Assembly: GCA_007135015.1 (NCBI GenBank)
Contig: SLJS01000223.1
Coordinates: 1-22,806 of the forward strand
Length of the DNA: 22,806 bases
Source of the DNA: Alcanivorax sp.
GTDB taxonomy: Bacteria; Pseudomonadota; Gammaproteobacteria; Pseudomonadales; Alcanivoracaceae
Reading direction: 5' to 3'
The notes under the pieces are model-generated. The model saw only the letters and a program-made list of their open reading frames with translations, was not told where the DNA came from and ran no database searches. Below, in pieces: positions 1 through 6,255 of this stretch (the stretch's first letter is position 1; the number at the start of each line of letters is the position of its first letter). A program made the translations under genes and the position numbers.

Positions 1-478
1 ATCGCTGATGCCGGACCGCTGATTGCCCTGGCGCACCTTGATCAGTGCGCCTTGCCACGACGGGATCAGGGGTCGGTGCATTCTTCCGAAAACGGTCCAT
101 GACGAGCTTGTAGGGTTCCGCGACAAGCCGGGTGTCTCCAGAATCATGACCGCCGTGGCAGCCGGCGACTTTGAGATCTGCCCGGATCCCGCAATCCCGG
201 AGCACCTGTGGCAATCGCTGCTTGATGGGGGAGAGTGTGCTGCCATTGCCCTGGCCCTTGAACGCGGAGCCATGGTGCTGGTGGATGACCTGATGGCACG
301 GAGGGTGGCCCGGCGACTTGGGCTCCGGGTAACCGGGACCTGTGGAATGCTCGTAGTTGGCAAAAAACACGGCCTGGTTTCCCGGGTTGGGCCTTTGCTT
401 GAACAACTGATCCTTCGGGGCTATTTCATCTCCGACTCCCTGCGAAAGCATACGCTTCACCTGGCCGGTGAGGCCTGA
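1..478 (+). pseudogene. PIN-domain (DUF3368/VapC-like) toxin, 5'-partial and frameshifted
   Basis: Remnant of a predicted PIN-domain ribonuclease of the DUF3368 family, usually the toxin of a toxin-antitoxin pair. Frame 1, from the window edge, reads IADAGPLIALAHLDQ, the family's N-terminal strand with its first acidic metal ligand. It then runs to a stop at about base 110. The rest of the domain is in frame 2: GRCILPKTVHDELV, then LLDGGECAAIALALE (second acidic residue), VDDLMARRVARRLGL (third), GTCGMLVVGKK and the family-like tail ending in HLAGEA. The stretch joining the two frames (46-70) is 25 bases where family spacing suggests 24, so a one-base insertion there is likely. The true start and any antitoxin lie outside the window. 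A sequencing error would give the same picture. Family assignment is confident; inactivity is inferred. Confidence 0.75.
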
Positions 479-540
479 ATCGCCGGACCTTTCCTTTGAG
501 AGGAGGGGCTGCGTACTTCGGGAACTGCATTGGTGCGCTC

Positions 541-580
541 CATTATTGATTTAACATAATATACATTATACGAATAATGG
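541..580 (+). promoter_or_regulatory. AT-rich promoter-like patch upstream of the hydrolase gene
   Basis: An isolated AT-rich island in G+C-rich surroundings. It contains TTGATT (546-551), a near-palindrome ATAAT-ATAC-ATTAT (556-569) and overlapping -10-like hexamers (TATACG 567-572, AATAAT 573-578). It could be the hydrolase promoter, giving a leader of about 150 nt that contains a CCCGGGC/GCCCGGG hairpin near 610-640, or an operator. Spacing to the -35-like box is poor (15 bp), so this is tentative. Confidence 0.3.
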
Positions 581-735
581 GACGGGCAGAAAAATCCTTC
601 AGGGGCTTCCGCGCCCGGGCTGACGGCACGCCCGGGTCTGGCTCGCGGGCGCCACGGCCTGGATTACTCCGTTCCCGCCACATAGGATGTGTCGGCCCGT
701 TTACGGTAGCGAATCACAGTCCAGGGAGATTCAGG

Positions 736-1713
736 ATGAACCTTGTCACCAGAGTTGTGCTTGTTCTGGCGGCGGTACTCGCCGTGGCCTTCGGGGTCTT
801 CGTCGTCACTGCCTGGGCGCCCGACCGCCCCGTGGACGAGTTACGGGAGCGCTGGGCGCCGGAGCCGTCCCGGTTCCTGGAGATCGACGGCATGTCGGTG
901 CATCTGCGTGACGAGGGCCTGCGGGACAATGCGGGCAACGGTTCAGCGGACAGCGGCCCGCCGATTGTGCTGCTCCACGGCACGTCCGACAGCCTTCATA
1001 CCTGGAATGGCTGGGCCGAGGTGCTCGGCCGCGACCGCCGGGTGATCCGCTTTGATATGCCGGGTTTCGGGCTTACCGGACCCTTTCCCCATGACGATTA
1101 CCGCATCGAGCGCTACGTGGAGTTTGTCCTGACGGTGCTCGATGAGCTGGACGTCGACAAGGCCGTGCTTGGCGGCAACTCACTGGGCGGGCGCATCGCC
1201 TGGGAAGCCGCCCATGCGGCGCCGGAGCGTGTACCCGCACTGGTTCTGGTGGCGTCGGCCGGCTATCCCGCGGACTCGTCCATGCCCATCGGTTTCCGGA
1301 TGGCGCAGATTCCCCTGTTCGAGCCGCTGATGACCCGCATGCTTCCCCGGAGCATGATTCGCGCAAGCGTGCGTGACGTCTACGGAGATCCCGACCAGGT
1401 CACACCGGAGCTGGTGGACCGCTATTACGAGTTGACCCTGCGGGAGGGAAACCGGGCGGCGCTGGTGCGCCGGTTCGCGGCGGACGACATGGAAGGCGAT
1501 CCAGAGCGGATTCGCGGGCTCGAGCAGCCGGCACTGGTGCTCTGGGGCGCCCGGGACCGCCTGCTGCCGCCGGAGGCGGCCGGGCGCTTTCACGAGGACC
1601 TGCCAAACAGCGAAATGACCCTCTACGAGGACCTGGGCCACGTTCCCCAGGAAGAAGCTCCGACGCGTACCGCCAACCGTGTCCGCGACTTTCTAAGCGA
1701 TAAAGAGCTTTAA
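736..1713 (+). CDS. Alpha/beta-hydrolase fold protein with N-terminal membrane anchor
   Basis: Predicted 325-residue hydrolase of unknown substrate. Residues 5-26 form one hydrophobic helix after a short basic N-terminus, so the enzyme is probably anchored in the inner membrane or exported, with the catalytic domain outside the cytoplasm. The fold signature is complete: oxyanion motif LLHGTSD (H81-G82), nucleophile elbow GGNSLGG with Ser149, acid Asp274 in WGARD, and His302 in DLGHVPQEE. A cap region lies at about 180-250. An upstream in-frame start at 577 exists, but the ATG at 736 has a good ribosome site (AGGGAG at 723-728) and begins exactly at the anchor helix. The gene stands alone and faces the usp gene on the other strand. 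Esterase, lipase or haloperoxidase-like activity cannot be told apart from sequence. Confidence 0.88.
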   Translation: MNLVTRVVLVLAAVLAVAFGVFVVTAWAPDRPVDELRERWAPEPSRFLEIDGMSVHLRDEGLRDNAGNGSADSGPPIVLLHGTSDSLHTWNGWAEVLGRDRRVIRFDMPGFGLTGPFPHDDYRIERYVEFVLTVLDELDVDKAVLGGNSLGGRIAWEAAHAAPERVPALVLVASAGYPADSSMPIGFRMAQIPLFEPLMTRMLPRSMIRASVRDVYGDPDQVTPELVDRYYELTLREGNRAALVRRFAADDMEGDPERIRGLEQPALVLWGARDRLLPPEAAGRFHEDLPNSEMTLYEDLGHVPQEEAPTRTANRVRDFLSDKEL

Positions 1714-1724
1714 TAAGTGGCTCC

Positions 1725-1780
1725 AAACTATTGATATGAATAGTTTTGTTTTGGCGGGTTCCGATTCGTCAGTGCCCGCC
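1725..1780 (+). terminator. Candidate terminator hairpins after the hydrolase gene
   Basis: Two consecutive inverted repeats follow the stop codon. AAACTAT (1725-1731) pairs with ATAGTTT (1740-1746) and is followed by a T-rich run (TGTTTT). GGCGGG (1753-1758) pairs with CCCGCC (1775-1780). The first is AT-rich and weak and the second lacks a T run, so either may only be a partial terminator. Confidence 0.35.
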
Positions 1781-1910
1781 TCCCGCTATCGCTATCAGTA
1801 AATCGGCAGCCTCTGTATCGGGTGCGGCGGTGACCCTGCGGCCCTCAACAATAGAGCACTTTAACTTATCGCTATAACCCTTTGAATTATATTCATTCCT
1901 GCAGCCCTGT

Positions 1911-1964
1911 CTCGCCACTCGCCACTCGCCACTCGCCACTCGCCACTCGAGGCTCGAGGCTCGG
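1911..1964. repeat. Heptamer tandem array, CTCGCCA x5 then CTCGAGG x2
   Basis: Seven contiguous 7-bp units: five identical CTCGCCA copies (1911-1945), two CTCGAGG copies (1946-1959), then a partial CTCGG. It lies 12 bp past the stop codon of the minus-strand usp gene, between two convergent genes. The surrounding 1781-1910 shows no gene. Confidence 0.9.
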
Positions 1965-1975
1965 AAGGGCCGCGC

Positions 1976-2896
1976 TCATTCCCCGGGAACCACCACAACA
2001 TTACACCGCACGGCGGCGAGCACCTTCTCCAGGTTGGTGGTCCGCCAGATCGCCGACAGCCCCGCCGGGGCCGTCGAGCGGCCCATGACCAGATAGGCCG
2101 GTCGCTGTTCCCCGGCCAGGGCCGGCAGCTCCCGCCCCGGCGCGCCCGCGCGGACCCAGAGGGTCGGCCGGGGTTCAATGCCGGCGGACTCCAGCAGGGA
2201 CTCCAGCCGCTGCTGGTGCTCCGCCCGGAGCAGTTCGCCGGGCTCTTCCAGGGTATCCAGGAAATGGCGGAGATCCTCCTCGATCCGGTGGACGTCCGGG
2301 GCGACGGTCACCACCTGCAGGGGCCGCTCAAGCCGCGCCGCCAGGGCGGCGGCATCGCGGAGGATGCGGGTGGCCAGTGTCCGGGCTTCCGGGGTTTCGC
2401 GCAGGGTCTCCACGGCGGCAAGCACGGGCCGGCGCCCTGCCCCTTCCCCCGCGCTGTGCTCCCCGGGCTGGATCAGTACCGTGTGTCGTTCGGTATTGCG
2501 GCGCAGAAAGCGGCGGATGTCACCGGAAAGCTGATTGCCGGGAAGCTCGCGCTCCATCAGGACGGTATCGCAGTCCTGTTCTCCGGCCAGCCGTGCGATC
2601 AATTCGGCGGTGCCTTCGCTGACCCACTCCAGGTGGTAGGCCGCGGCGTGCCCCCGGTGATGGAGCCCGGACATTTCGTCCTCGACGCGCTCACGTGCCC
2701 GGGCCAGCGCTCGGTGGCGCACCTGGTGACGCAGTTCCGGGGTGAGAAAGTGATAGTCGGCGCCCGCGAGAGGATTGCGCACCGGAGCGAACAGATGCAG
2801 ACGGGCTTCCGGGTCCGTCAGTTCCATGGCACGCTCCAGCAGCGGCCGGTCCCGGTCCGGTTCCGCCCGGACCACGGCGAGAATGCGATTGAACAT
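1976..2896 (-). CDS. Tandem universal stress protein (two Usp domains)
   Basis: A 306-residue protein made of two universal stress protein domains, roughly 1-145 and 156-306, as in UspE-type proteins. Each starts with a hydrophobic strand (RILAVVRAE; PVLAAVETL) and ends in the usual C-terminal strand (HTVLIQP; CNVVVVPGE). The usual ATP-binding pattern G-2x-G-9x-G-S/T is degenerate in the second domain (MGRSTAPAGLSAIWRTTN), so nucleotide binding is doubtful. The start ATG follows a modest ribosome site (CAGGGAAC). It is divergent from fnr with about 300 bp between them, and the second tandem-Usp gene follows fnr. Usp genes beside fnr suggest a role under oxygen limitation or stress, and FNR control is plausible, but I see no clear TTGAT-N4-ATCAA site. 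Possibly a diverged paralogue of the uspE at 3958; too divergent here for a specific name. Confidence 0.85.
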   Translation of the reverse strand: MFNRILAVVRAEPDRDRPLLERAMELTDPEARLHLFAPVRNPLAGADYHFLTPELRHQVRHRALARARERVEDEMSGLHHRGHAAAYHLEWVSEGTAELIARLAGEQDCDTVLMERELPGNQLSGDIRRFLRRNTERHTVLIQPGEHSAGEGAGRRPVLAAVETLRETPEARTLATRILRDAAALAARLERPLQVVTVAPDVHRIEEDLRHFLDTLEEPGELLRAEHQQRLESLLESAGIEPRPTLWVRAGAPGRELPALAGEQRPAYLVMGRSTAPAGLSAIWRTTNLEKVLAAVRCNVVVVPGE

Positions 2897-2952
2897 TACT
2901 GTTCCCTGGACAGGTGGGCCGTCTCGTTTGAGGGATTCTTTTCCGCCGCTGC

Positions 2953-2971
2953 TGCCGGGTCAAGCCCGGCA
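2953..2971. repeat. Short perfect hairpin TGCCGGG/CCCGGCA
   Basis: Seven-base arms (2953-2959 and 2965-2971) around TCAAG. On the minus strand it would lie in the untranslated leader of the usp gene. It resembles common dispersed intergenic hairpins; function unknown. Confidence 0.5.
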
Positions 2972-3022
2972 TCCCCCCTGGCCCAGGAATTCGAGCGCAA
3001 AACCGCATCCCGCCGCACTTTC

Positions 3023-3058
3023 CTTCGCAACCACATTCGCAACCACATTCGCAACCAG
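3023..3058. repeat. 12-bp direct repeat, three copies, in the usp-fnr intergenic region
   Basis: Three tandem copies of ATTCGCAACCAC; the first begins with C and the last ends with G. They lie between the divergent usp and fnr genes, upstream of the fnr promoter. A 12-bp period is close to one helical turn, so the copies face nearly the same side of the DNA, as tandem operator sites would. It could equally be slippage of neutral DNA. Confidence 0.75.
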
Positions 3059-3096
3059 AGCCACGGCATTTGGCGTGATGTTCACGGACTGGAGTT

Positions 3097-3108
3097 TTAC
3101 ATCTGTAA
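3097..3108. promoter_or_regulatory. Candidate operator TTACA-TC-TGTAA upstream of fnr
   Basis: A perfect 5-2-5 inverted repeat, centred about 52 bp upstream of the predicted fnr transcription start. It is not the FNR consensus. Symmetry and position suit a dimeric regulator, but the match is short and no partner is known. Confidence 0.3.
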
Positions 3109-3119
3109 CGCGGATTTCC

Positions 3120-3148
3120 CTGTTATTCACCGGCGGGCGGCCTATAAT
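3120..3148 (+). promoter_or_regulatory. Sigma-70-like promoter of fnr
   Basis: A perfect TATAAT -10 box at 3143-3148, preceded after 17 bp by a weak -35 (CTGTTA, 3120-3125). Transcription would start near 3155, about 40 nt before the chosen GTG start. The strong -10 with a poor -35 suggests an activator may be involved. Confidence 0.55.
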
Positions 3149-3195
3149 GAACGCAAGTCGTTCCAGCCACCCCGAAAATGGATCAAGGAGGGGCC

Positions 3196-3909
3196 GTGGT
3201 ACAGCAAGTCTCCTGCAACGACTGCAGTCTCAGCTCCATCTGCCTTCCCATGGCAGTCAGCAGCTCCCAGCTCGGTGAACTCGAAGAGATCATGGAGCGC
3301 GGTCGTCCCCTGAAAAAGGGCGAGCATCTCTATCGGGCGGGCGATAACTTTGTCGCCGTGCACGCGGTACGCACCGGCGCGGTGAAGACCTATGCGCTCG
3401 CCGAGGACGGCACCGAACAGGTCACCGGTTTCTATCTTCCGGGCGAGATCCTCGGCATGGAAGGCATCAACGAGGAATGCCATCATTCCTCGGCGAAGGC
3501 GCTGGATGGTGCCACGGTCTGCGAGATTCCGTTTTCGCGCCTGGAGGACCTTTCCCAGCGCATTCCCACGCTGCAGCATCATATCCTCTCGCTCATGAGC
3601 AAGGAGTTGTGTGCGGACCGGGCGATGCACCTGCTGCTGGGCAAGAAGAGTGCCGACGACCGCCTGGCGGCCTTCCTGCTTGCACTGTCGGCGCGGCACC
3701 AGCGCCGGGGGCTGTCCGCCAGCCGGTTCCGTCTGCCCATGTCCCGCTATGATATTGCCAATTATCTGGGGCTCGCCGTGGAAACGGTGAGCCGGATCTT
3801 CACCCGTTTCCAGCAACAGGGGATACTGGAAGTCGAAGGCCGGGAGGTCGTCATCCGCGACCGCGACGCGCTGAGCGCCAACGGCCGCATTCAGGTACAG
3901 AGTGCCTGA
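3196..3909 (+). CDS. fnr: FNR-family oxygen-sensing transcription regulator
   Basis: Global regulator of the CRP/FNR family, expected to carry an oxygen-labile [4Fe-4S] cluster and switch genes at low oxygen. All four ligand cysteines are present: Cys7, Cys10 and Cys16 in CNDCSLSSIC, and Cys109 in TVCEIPF, matching Cys20/23/29/122 of E. coli FNR. An effector domain (about 25-140), a dimer helix and a C-terminal helix-turn-helix follow. The recognition helix ETVSR is nearly identical to FNR's ETISR, so the target should be TTGAT-N4-ATCAA. An in-frame ATG at 3178 has no ribosome site; AAGGAGG (3185-3191) lies inside that longer frame just before GTG 3196, so I take GTG as the start (237 residues). 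The uspE gene begins 48 bp downstream and is probably co-transcribed. Anr and EtrA are names for the same protein elsewhere. Confidence 0.93.
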   Translation: MVQQVSCNDCSLSSICLPMAVSSSQLGELEEIMERGRPLKKGEHLYRAGDNFVAVHAVRTGAVKTYALAEDGTEQVTGFYLPGEILGMEGINEECHHSSAKALDGATVCEIPFSRLEDLSQRIPTLQHHILSLMSKELCADRAMHLLLGKKSADDRLAAFLLALSARHQRRGLSASRFRLPMSRYDIANYLGLAVETVSRIFTRFQQQGILEVEGREVVIRDRDALSANGRIQVQSA

Positions 3910-3912
3910 TCA

Positions 3913-3931
3913 CCGCCCGTGGCGGCCTTTT
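3913..3931 (+). terminator. Weak hairpin with T4 tail between fnr and uspE
   Basis: CCGCC (3913-3917), loop CGT, GGCGG (3921-3925), then CCTTTT. The stem has only five pairs, so it may be an attenuator lowering uspE read-through rather than a full terminator. It could also be chance in G+C-rich DNA. Confidence 0.3.
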
Positions 3932-3957
3932 ATGACAGGAATAACGAGGCAGTATCC

Positions 3958-4905
3958 ATGGATCCCGTACTGGTTGTACTCGACCCCGCACTGAACGCGC
4001 CCCAGCCGGCCCTCGACAAGGCCGCCCGCCTGGCCCGTCACTGGCAGGCGACACTGCTGCTTTTCGTCAATGGCTGCTCCCCTTCCCTGCTGCGCTCCGT
4101 GGGCCCGGACGATGAACGCATGGTCAAGGCCCGGATTGCCGTGGAGCACGCCTGGCAGGAACGTTTCGAGGAACTGATCGGCGAAGCCGGCCTGGATGAC
4201 TGGGCCTGTGAGACCCGCTTTGTCTGGGACCGGGACGAGATGCAGGCACTGCGCGCACTGATCATGAAACGCCGTCCCCAGCTGGTGGTGGTGCGCAGCG
4301 CCGAACATCACGGCGCGCTGAGCCGCCTTTTTCTGGCCCCCAGGGACTGGCAGCTGCTGCGCAAGGCGCCCTGCAATGTACTCTGCGTGGAGGATACGCC
4401 CTGGCCGGAGACGCCGCCCGTTGTGGCCGCGGTGGACCCGGAACATGAGGATGACAACGGGCAGATGCTCCGGGGCCTCAACGGCGCCATCGTGCGACAG
4501 GCCGCCGCCCTGCAGGAGGTTCTCGATGGCGGGCTGAAACTCTGCCACGTGGTCGAGCGACCGGACGAGACCCTGATCATGATCGCCGGCGAAGCCATTC
4601 CCGGGTATCTGCGGGATGCACAGACCCAGCGGGATTTCTACCAGGGACGCCTGGAAGCGCTCTGCAGCGAGGCCAGTCTCAGCCCCGAGCAGGCACTGAT
4701 CCTCGAAGGGACTCCCTCGGTGGCCCTGGCCGAGTACCAGCAGCAACAGGGGCCGCTGCTGCTGGTGCTGGGGACGGTTTCACGCAATGCAGTGGGCCGT
4801 CTGCTGCTGGGCAGTACGGCCGAGCAGATTGTCGCCCGCGCCAGCGGCGACATCCTGGCGGTCAAGGAACCGGATTTCCACTCCCCCTGGGAAGAAAACG
4901 GTTAG
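3958..4905 (+). CDS. uspE: Universal stress protein UspE
   Basis: A 315-residue tandem-domain universal stress protein, the same size as E. coli UspE (316) and in the same place, directly after fnr. PRDWQLLRKAPCNV closing domain 1 matches the E. coli PTDWHLLRKCP segment. LGTVSRNAVGRLLLGSTAEQ near the C-terminus is the nucleotide-binding loop, with Ser replacing the second Gly of G-2x-G-9x-G-S. In E. coli the family is cytoplasmic and linked to motility, adhesion and survival of stress or growth arrest. An in-frame GTG at 3919 would add 13 residues, but the ATG at 3958 has a good site (GAGG at 3946-3949), so it is preferred. The TAG stop is the last three bases of the TTAG duplicated by the mobile element that follows. 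Confidence 0.9.
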   Translation: MDPVLVVLDPALNAPQPALDKAARLARHWQATLLLFVNGCSPSLLRSVGPDDERMVKARIAVEHAWQERFEELIGEAGLDDWACETRFVWDRDEMQALRALIMKRRPQLVVVRSAEHHGALSRLFLAPRDWQLLRKAPCNVLCVEDTPWPETPPVVAAVDPEHEDDNGQMLRGLNGAIVRQAAALQEVLDGGLKLCHVVERPDETLIMIAGEAIPGYLRDAQTQRDFYQGRLEALCSEASLSPEQALILEGTPSVALAEYQQQQGPLLLVLGTVSRNAVGRLLLGSTAEQIVARASGDILAVKEPDFHSPWEENG

Positions 4906-5152
4906 CCCGGATATTGCACCAAATGCCATGTAATTCGCGCCGCGGGTGGTCGTCGTCAGGCGTGCTCGCGACTGAAACCGTAGCAGGGATTACGGTTGAA
5001 GGAGCACGTGCGCCTGACGGCGGCCAGACCAAGCGAAGTGCATGGCAAACGTAAGCGTCACCATAAAAAGAGTGCCTGGAACCCTCTGAAAAGCCCTTAT
5101 CGTCGCTCTTCCCTTCGATTGCAGGAGTGGTTTGGTGCAATATCCGGGTTAG
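4902..5152. mobile_element. MITE-like element, 243 bp, with 18-bp perfect TIRs and 4-bp target duplication
   Basis: Perfect 18-bp terminal inverted repeats CCCGGATATTGCACCAAA (left 4906-4923; inverted right 5131-5148), flanked on both sides by the direct repeat TTAG (4902-4905 and 5149-5152), the signature of a transposition. TTAG fits the YTAR target class known for some IS5-group elements, but I cannot name a parent. No transposase fits in 243 bp. Inside, nested inverted repeats make an imperfect palindrome of about 124 bp: TGCCATG (4924-4930) with 5041-5047, CGTCAGGCG (4954-4962) with CGCCTGACG (5011-5019), and AACCGTA (4976-4982) with TACGGTT (4991-4997). About 83 bp (5048-5130) lies outside this fold. 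It sits between convergent uspE and the crotonase gene and may act as their shared 3' structure. Confidence 0.82.
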
Positions 5153-5160
5153 CCTCTGCC

Positions 5161-5181
5161 CGTAGCTCGCAGCCCGCGGCC
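5161..5181. repeat. Heptamer array CGTAGCT-CGCAGCC-CGCGGCC
   Basis: Three contiguous 7-bp units of the form CGYRGCY, starting 9 bp beyond the right copy of the MITE target duplication. The same unit family recurs at 22763-22790. The remainder of this gene-free stretch (5182-5286) holds only short G+C-rich hairpins. Confidence 0.7.
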
Positions 5182-5286
5182 GCGCCCCTCTCCACAACAA
5201 GAGGTGCGCTCGCACCAGGCCGTGCTGGAATCCGGGGTGTTCGCGCTGCAAGCAGCGCTGCTGCAGGTGCCATGGCTCGTTCCTCT

Positions 5287-5347
5287 GACCACCGACTACC
5301 GACCGCCACGCCCCGCAGGGGCGTTTCTCGCCACTCGCCACCCGCCA
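5287..5347. repeat. Two heptamer arrays around a hairpin
   Basis: GACCACC-GACTACC-GACCGCC (5287-5307), then a hairpin ACGCCCC-GCA-GGGGCGT (5308-5324), then CTCGCCA x2 and CCCGCCA (5327-5347). The last units are the same heptamer as at 1911-1945. The block lies just 3' of the minus-strand crotonase gene. Confidence 0.8.
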
Positions 5348-5349
5348 CT

Positions 5350-5370
5350 GCGCGCCCCAAAGGGGCGCGC
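5350..5370 (-). terminator. Hairpin terminator candidate of the yaaA-crotonase unit
   Basis: Nine-base perfect arms GCGCGCCCC (5350-5358) and GGGGCGCGC (5362-5370) around AAA, starting 6 bp past the crotonase stop codon. Very stable but without a U tract, so it would be a non-canonical terminator or an RNA-stabilising 3' end. Confidence 0.5.
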
Positions 5371-5376
5371 CAACCG

Positions 5377-6237
5377 CTATCTGAATTCCGGCTCCTCCCA
5401 CCACGGATAGCCCGGAGGCAGGTCCGTTGCCGGTGAAAGCGTGAATCGCGCCGGGCGCTTTTCCACGAAGGACATTACGCCCTCCTTTGCATCTTCGGAA
5501 CGGCCGGTCCAGTAGAGCGCGCGGGTCTCTGCTTCGTGGGCGGCCATGGGGTGCGTCTCGCCGGACATGTGCCAGAGCATCTGTCGGCAGATTGCCACGG
5601 ACACCGCCGAGGTGTTGTCCGCGATTTCCCGGGCCAGTTTCCGGGCCTCGTCCATCAGTTCTCCGGCCGGGTGAAGCGAGCGGATCAGCCCGGCCTCCAG
5701 GCCTTCCCGGGCGGGAAAGACACGCCCGCTGAGTACCCATTCCAGGCTCTGCGGCAGCCCCACCACCTTCGGCAGCAGCCAGCTCGCCGCACCGTCGGTG
5801 ACAATGCCCCGCCGGCAGAAGACAAAGCCGATCTTCGCGTCCTCGGCGGCGATGCGGATATCCATGGGCAGCATCATGGTGGCGCCCACGCCCACCGCCG
5901 GGCCGTTGATCACCCCGATCAGGGGCTTGCGGCTGTTATAGAAACGCAGGGTCACCTTGCCGCCGGTATCGCGAAGCGCGTTCCAGTCGGGCTCTTGACC
6001 ACCATCCGGCTGGTTGAAGGTGTCGGCGCCCTTTTCCAGATCCGCGCCGGCGCAGAAGGCCCGGCCCTCGCCGGTGAGCAGGATCACCCGGATGCTGTCA
6101 TCCTGCTCGGCGTGGTCCATGGCCTCGACCAGTTCCCGGGCCATGGTGTCGGTGAAGGCGTTGAGACGGTCCGGGCGGTTGAGCGAAAGGGTCAGAATGC
6201 CGTCGTCGACCCGGTAGCGAAGGGTTTCAAATTCCAT
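5377..6237 (-). CDS. Enoyl-CoA hydratase/isomerase (crotonase) family protein
   Basis: A 286-residue cytoplasmic crotonase-fold protein, expected to act on an acyl-CoA, most simply hydrating an enoyl-CoA in fatty-acid or branched-chain acid breakdown. The CoA and oxyanion signatures are clear: LNRPDRLNAF (19-28), AFCAGADL (60-67) and NGPAVGVGATM (111-121). In the usual RRGIxPEAASSWFLP segment this protein has RRGIVTDGAASWLLP (142-156), so the expected catalytic Glu is Asp148, and the other classical Glu position in the GVGATM helix is not acidic. Activity could be altered, or the reaction differ from hydration. The start has AGGAG 11 bases upstream. It begins 18 bp after the yaaA stop, so they likely share a transcript, though no functional link is obvious. 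Confidence 0.85.
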   Translation of the reverse strand: MEFETLRYRVDDGILTLSLNRPDRLNAFTDTMARELVEAMDHAEQDDSIRVILLTGEGRAFCAGADLEKGADTFNQPDGGQEPDWNALRDTGGKVTLRFYNSRKPLIGVINGPAVGVGATMMLPMDIRIAAEDAKIGFVFCRRGIVTDGAASWLLPKVVGLPQSLEWVLSGRVFPAREGLEAGLIRSLHPAGELMDEARKLAREIADNTSAVSVAICRQMLWHMSGETHPMAAHEAETRALYWTGRSEDAKEGVMSFVEKRPARFTLSPATDLPPGYPWWEEPEFR

Positions 6238-6255
6238 GGGAAGGGTTTCTCCTGT

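Noticed and set aside
577..735. Longer N-terminus for the alpha/beta hydrolase
   Set aside because: The extra 53 residues are arginine/glycine/proline-rich and look non-coding, there is no ribosome site at 577, and the ATG at 736 has one directly before the membrane anchor.
1911..1964. Possible CRISPR array
   Set aside because: Seven-bp contiguous units with no spacers and no cas genes in the window.
2897..3195. FNR autoregulatory box (TTGAT-N4-ATCAA) upstream of fnr
   Set aside because: No acceptable match was found; GTGA-TGT-TCAC at 3075-3085 has the wrong spacing for FNR or CRP sites.
2216..3313. Plus-strand open frame opposite the usp gene
   Set aside because: It overlaps the tandem-Usp gene in antisense and runs into the fnr start region; no domain and no ribosome site.
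4862..5740. Minus-strand open frame crossing the MITE-like element
   Set aside because: It runs through the inverted repeats and heptamer arrays and is antisense to the crotonase frame at one end; the apparent protein is a translation of repeats.
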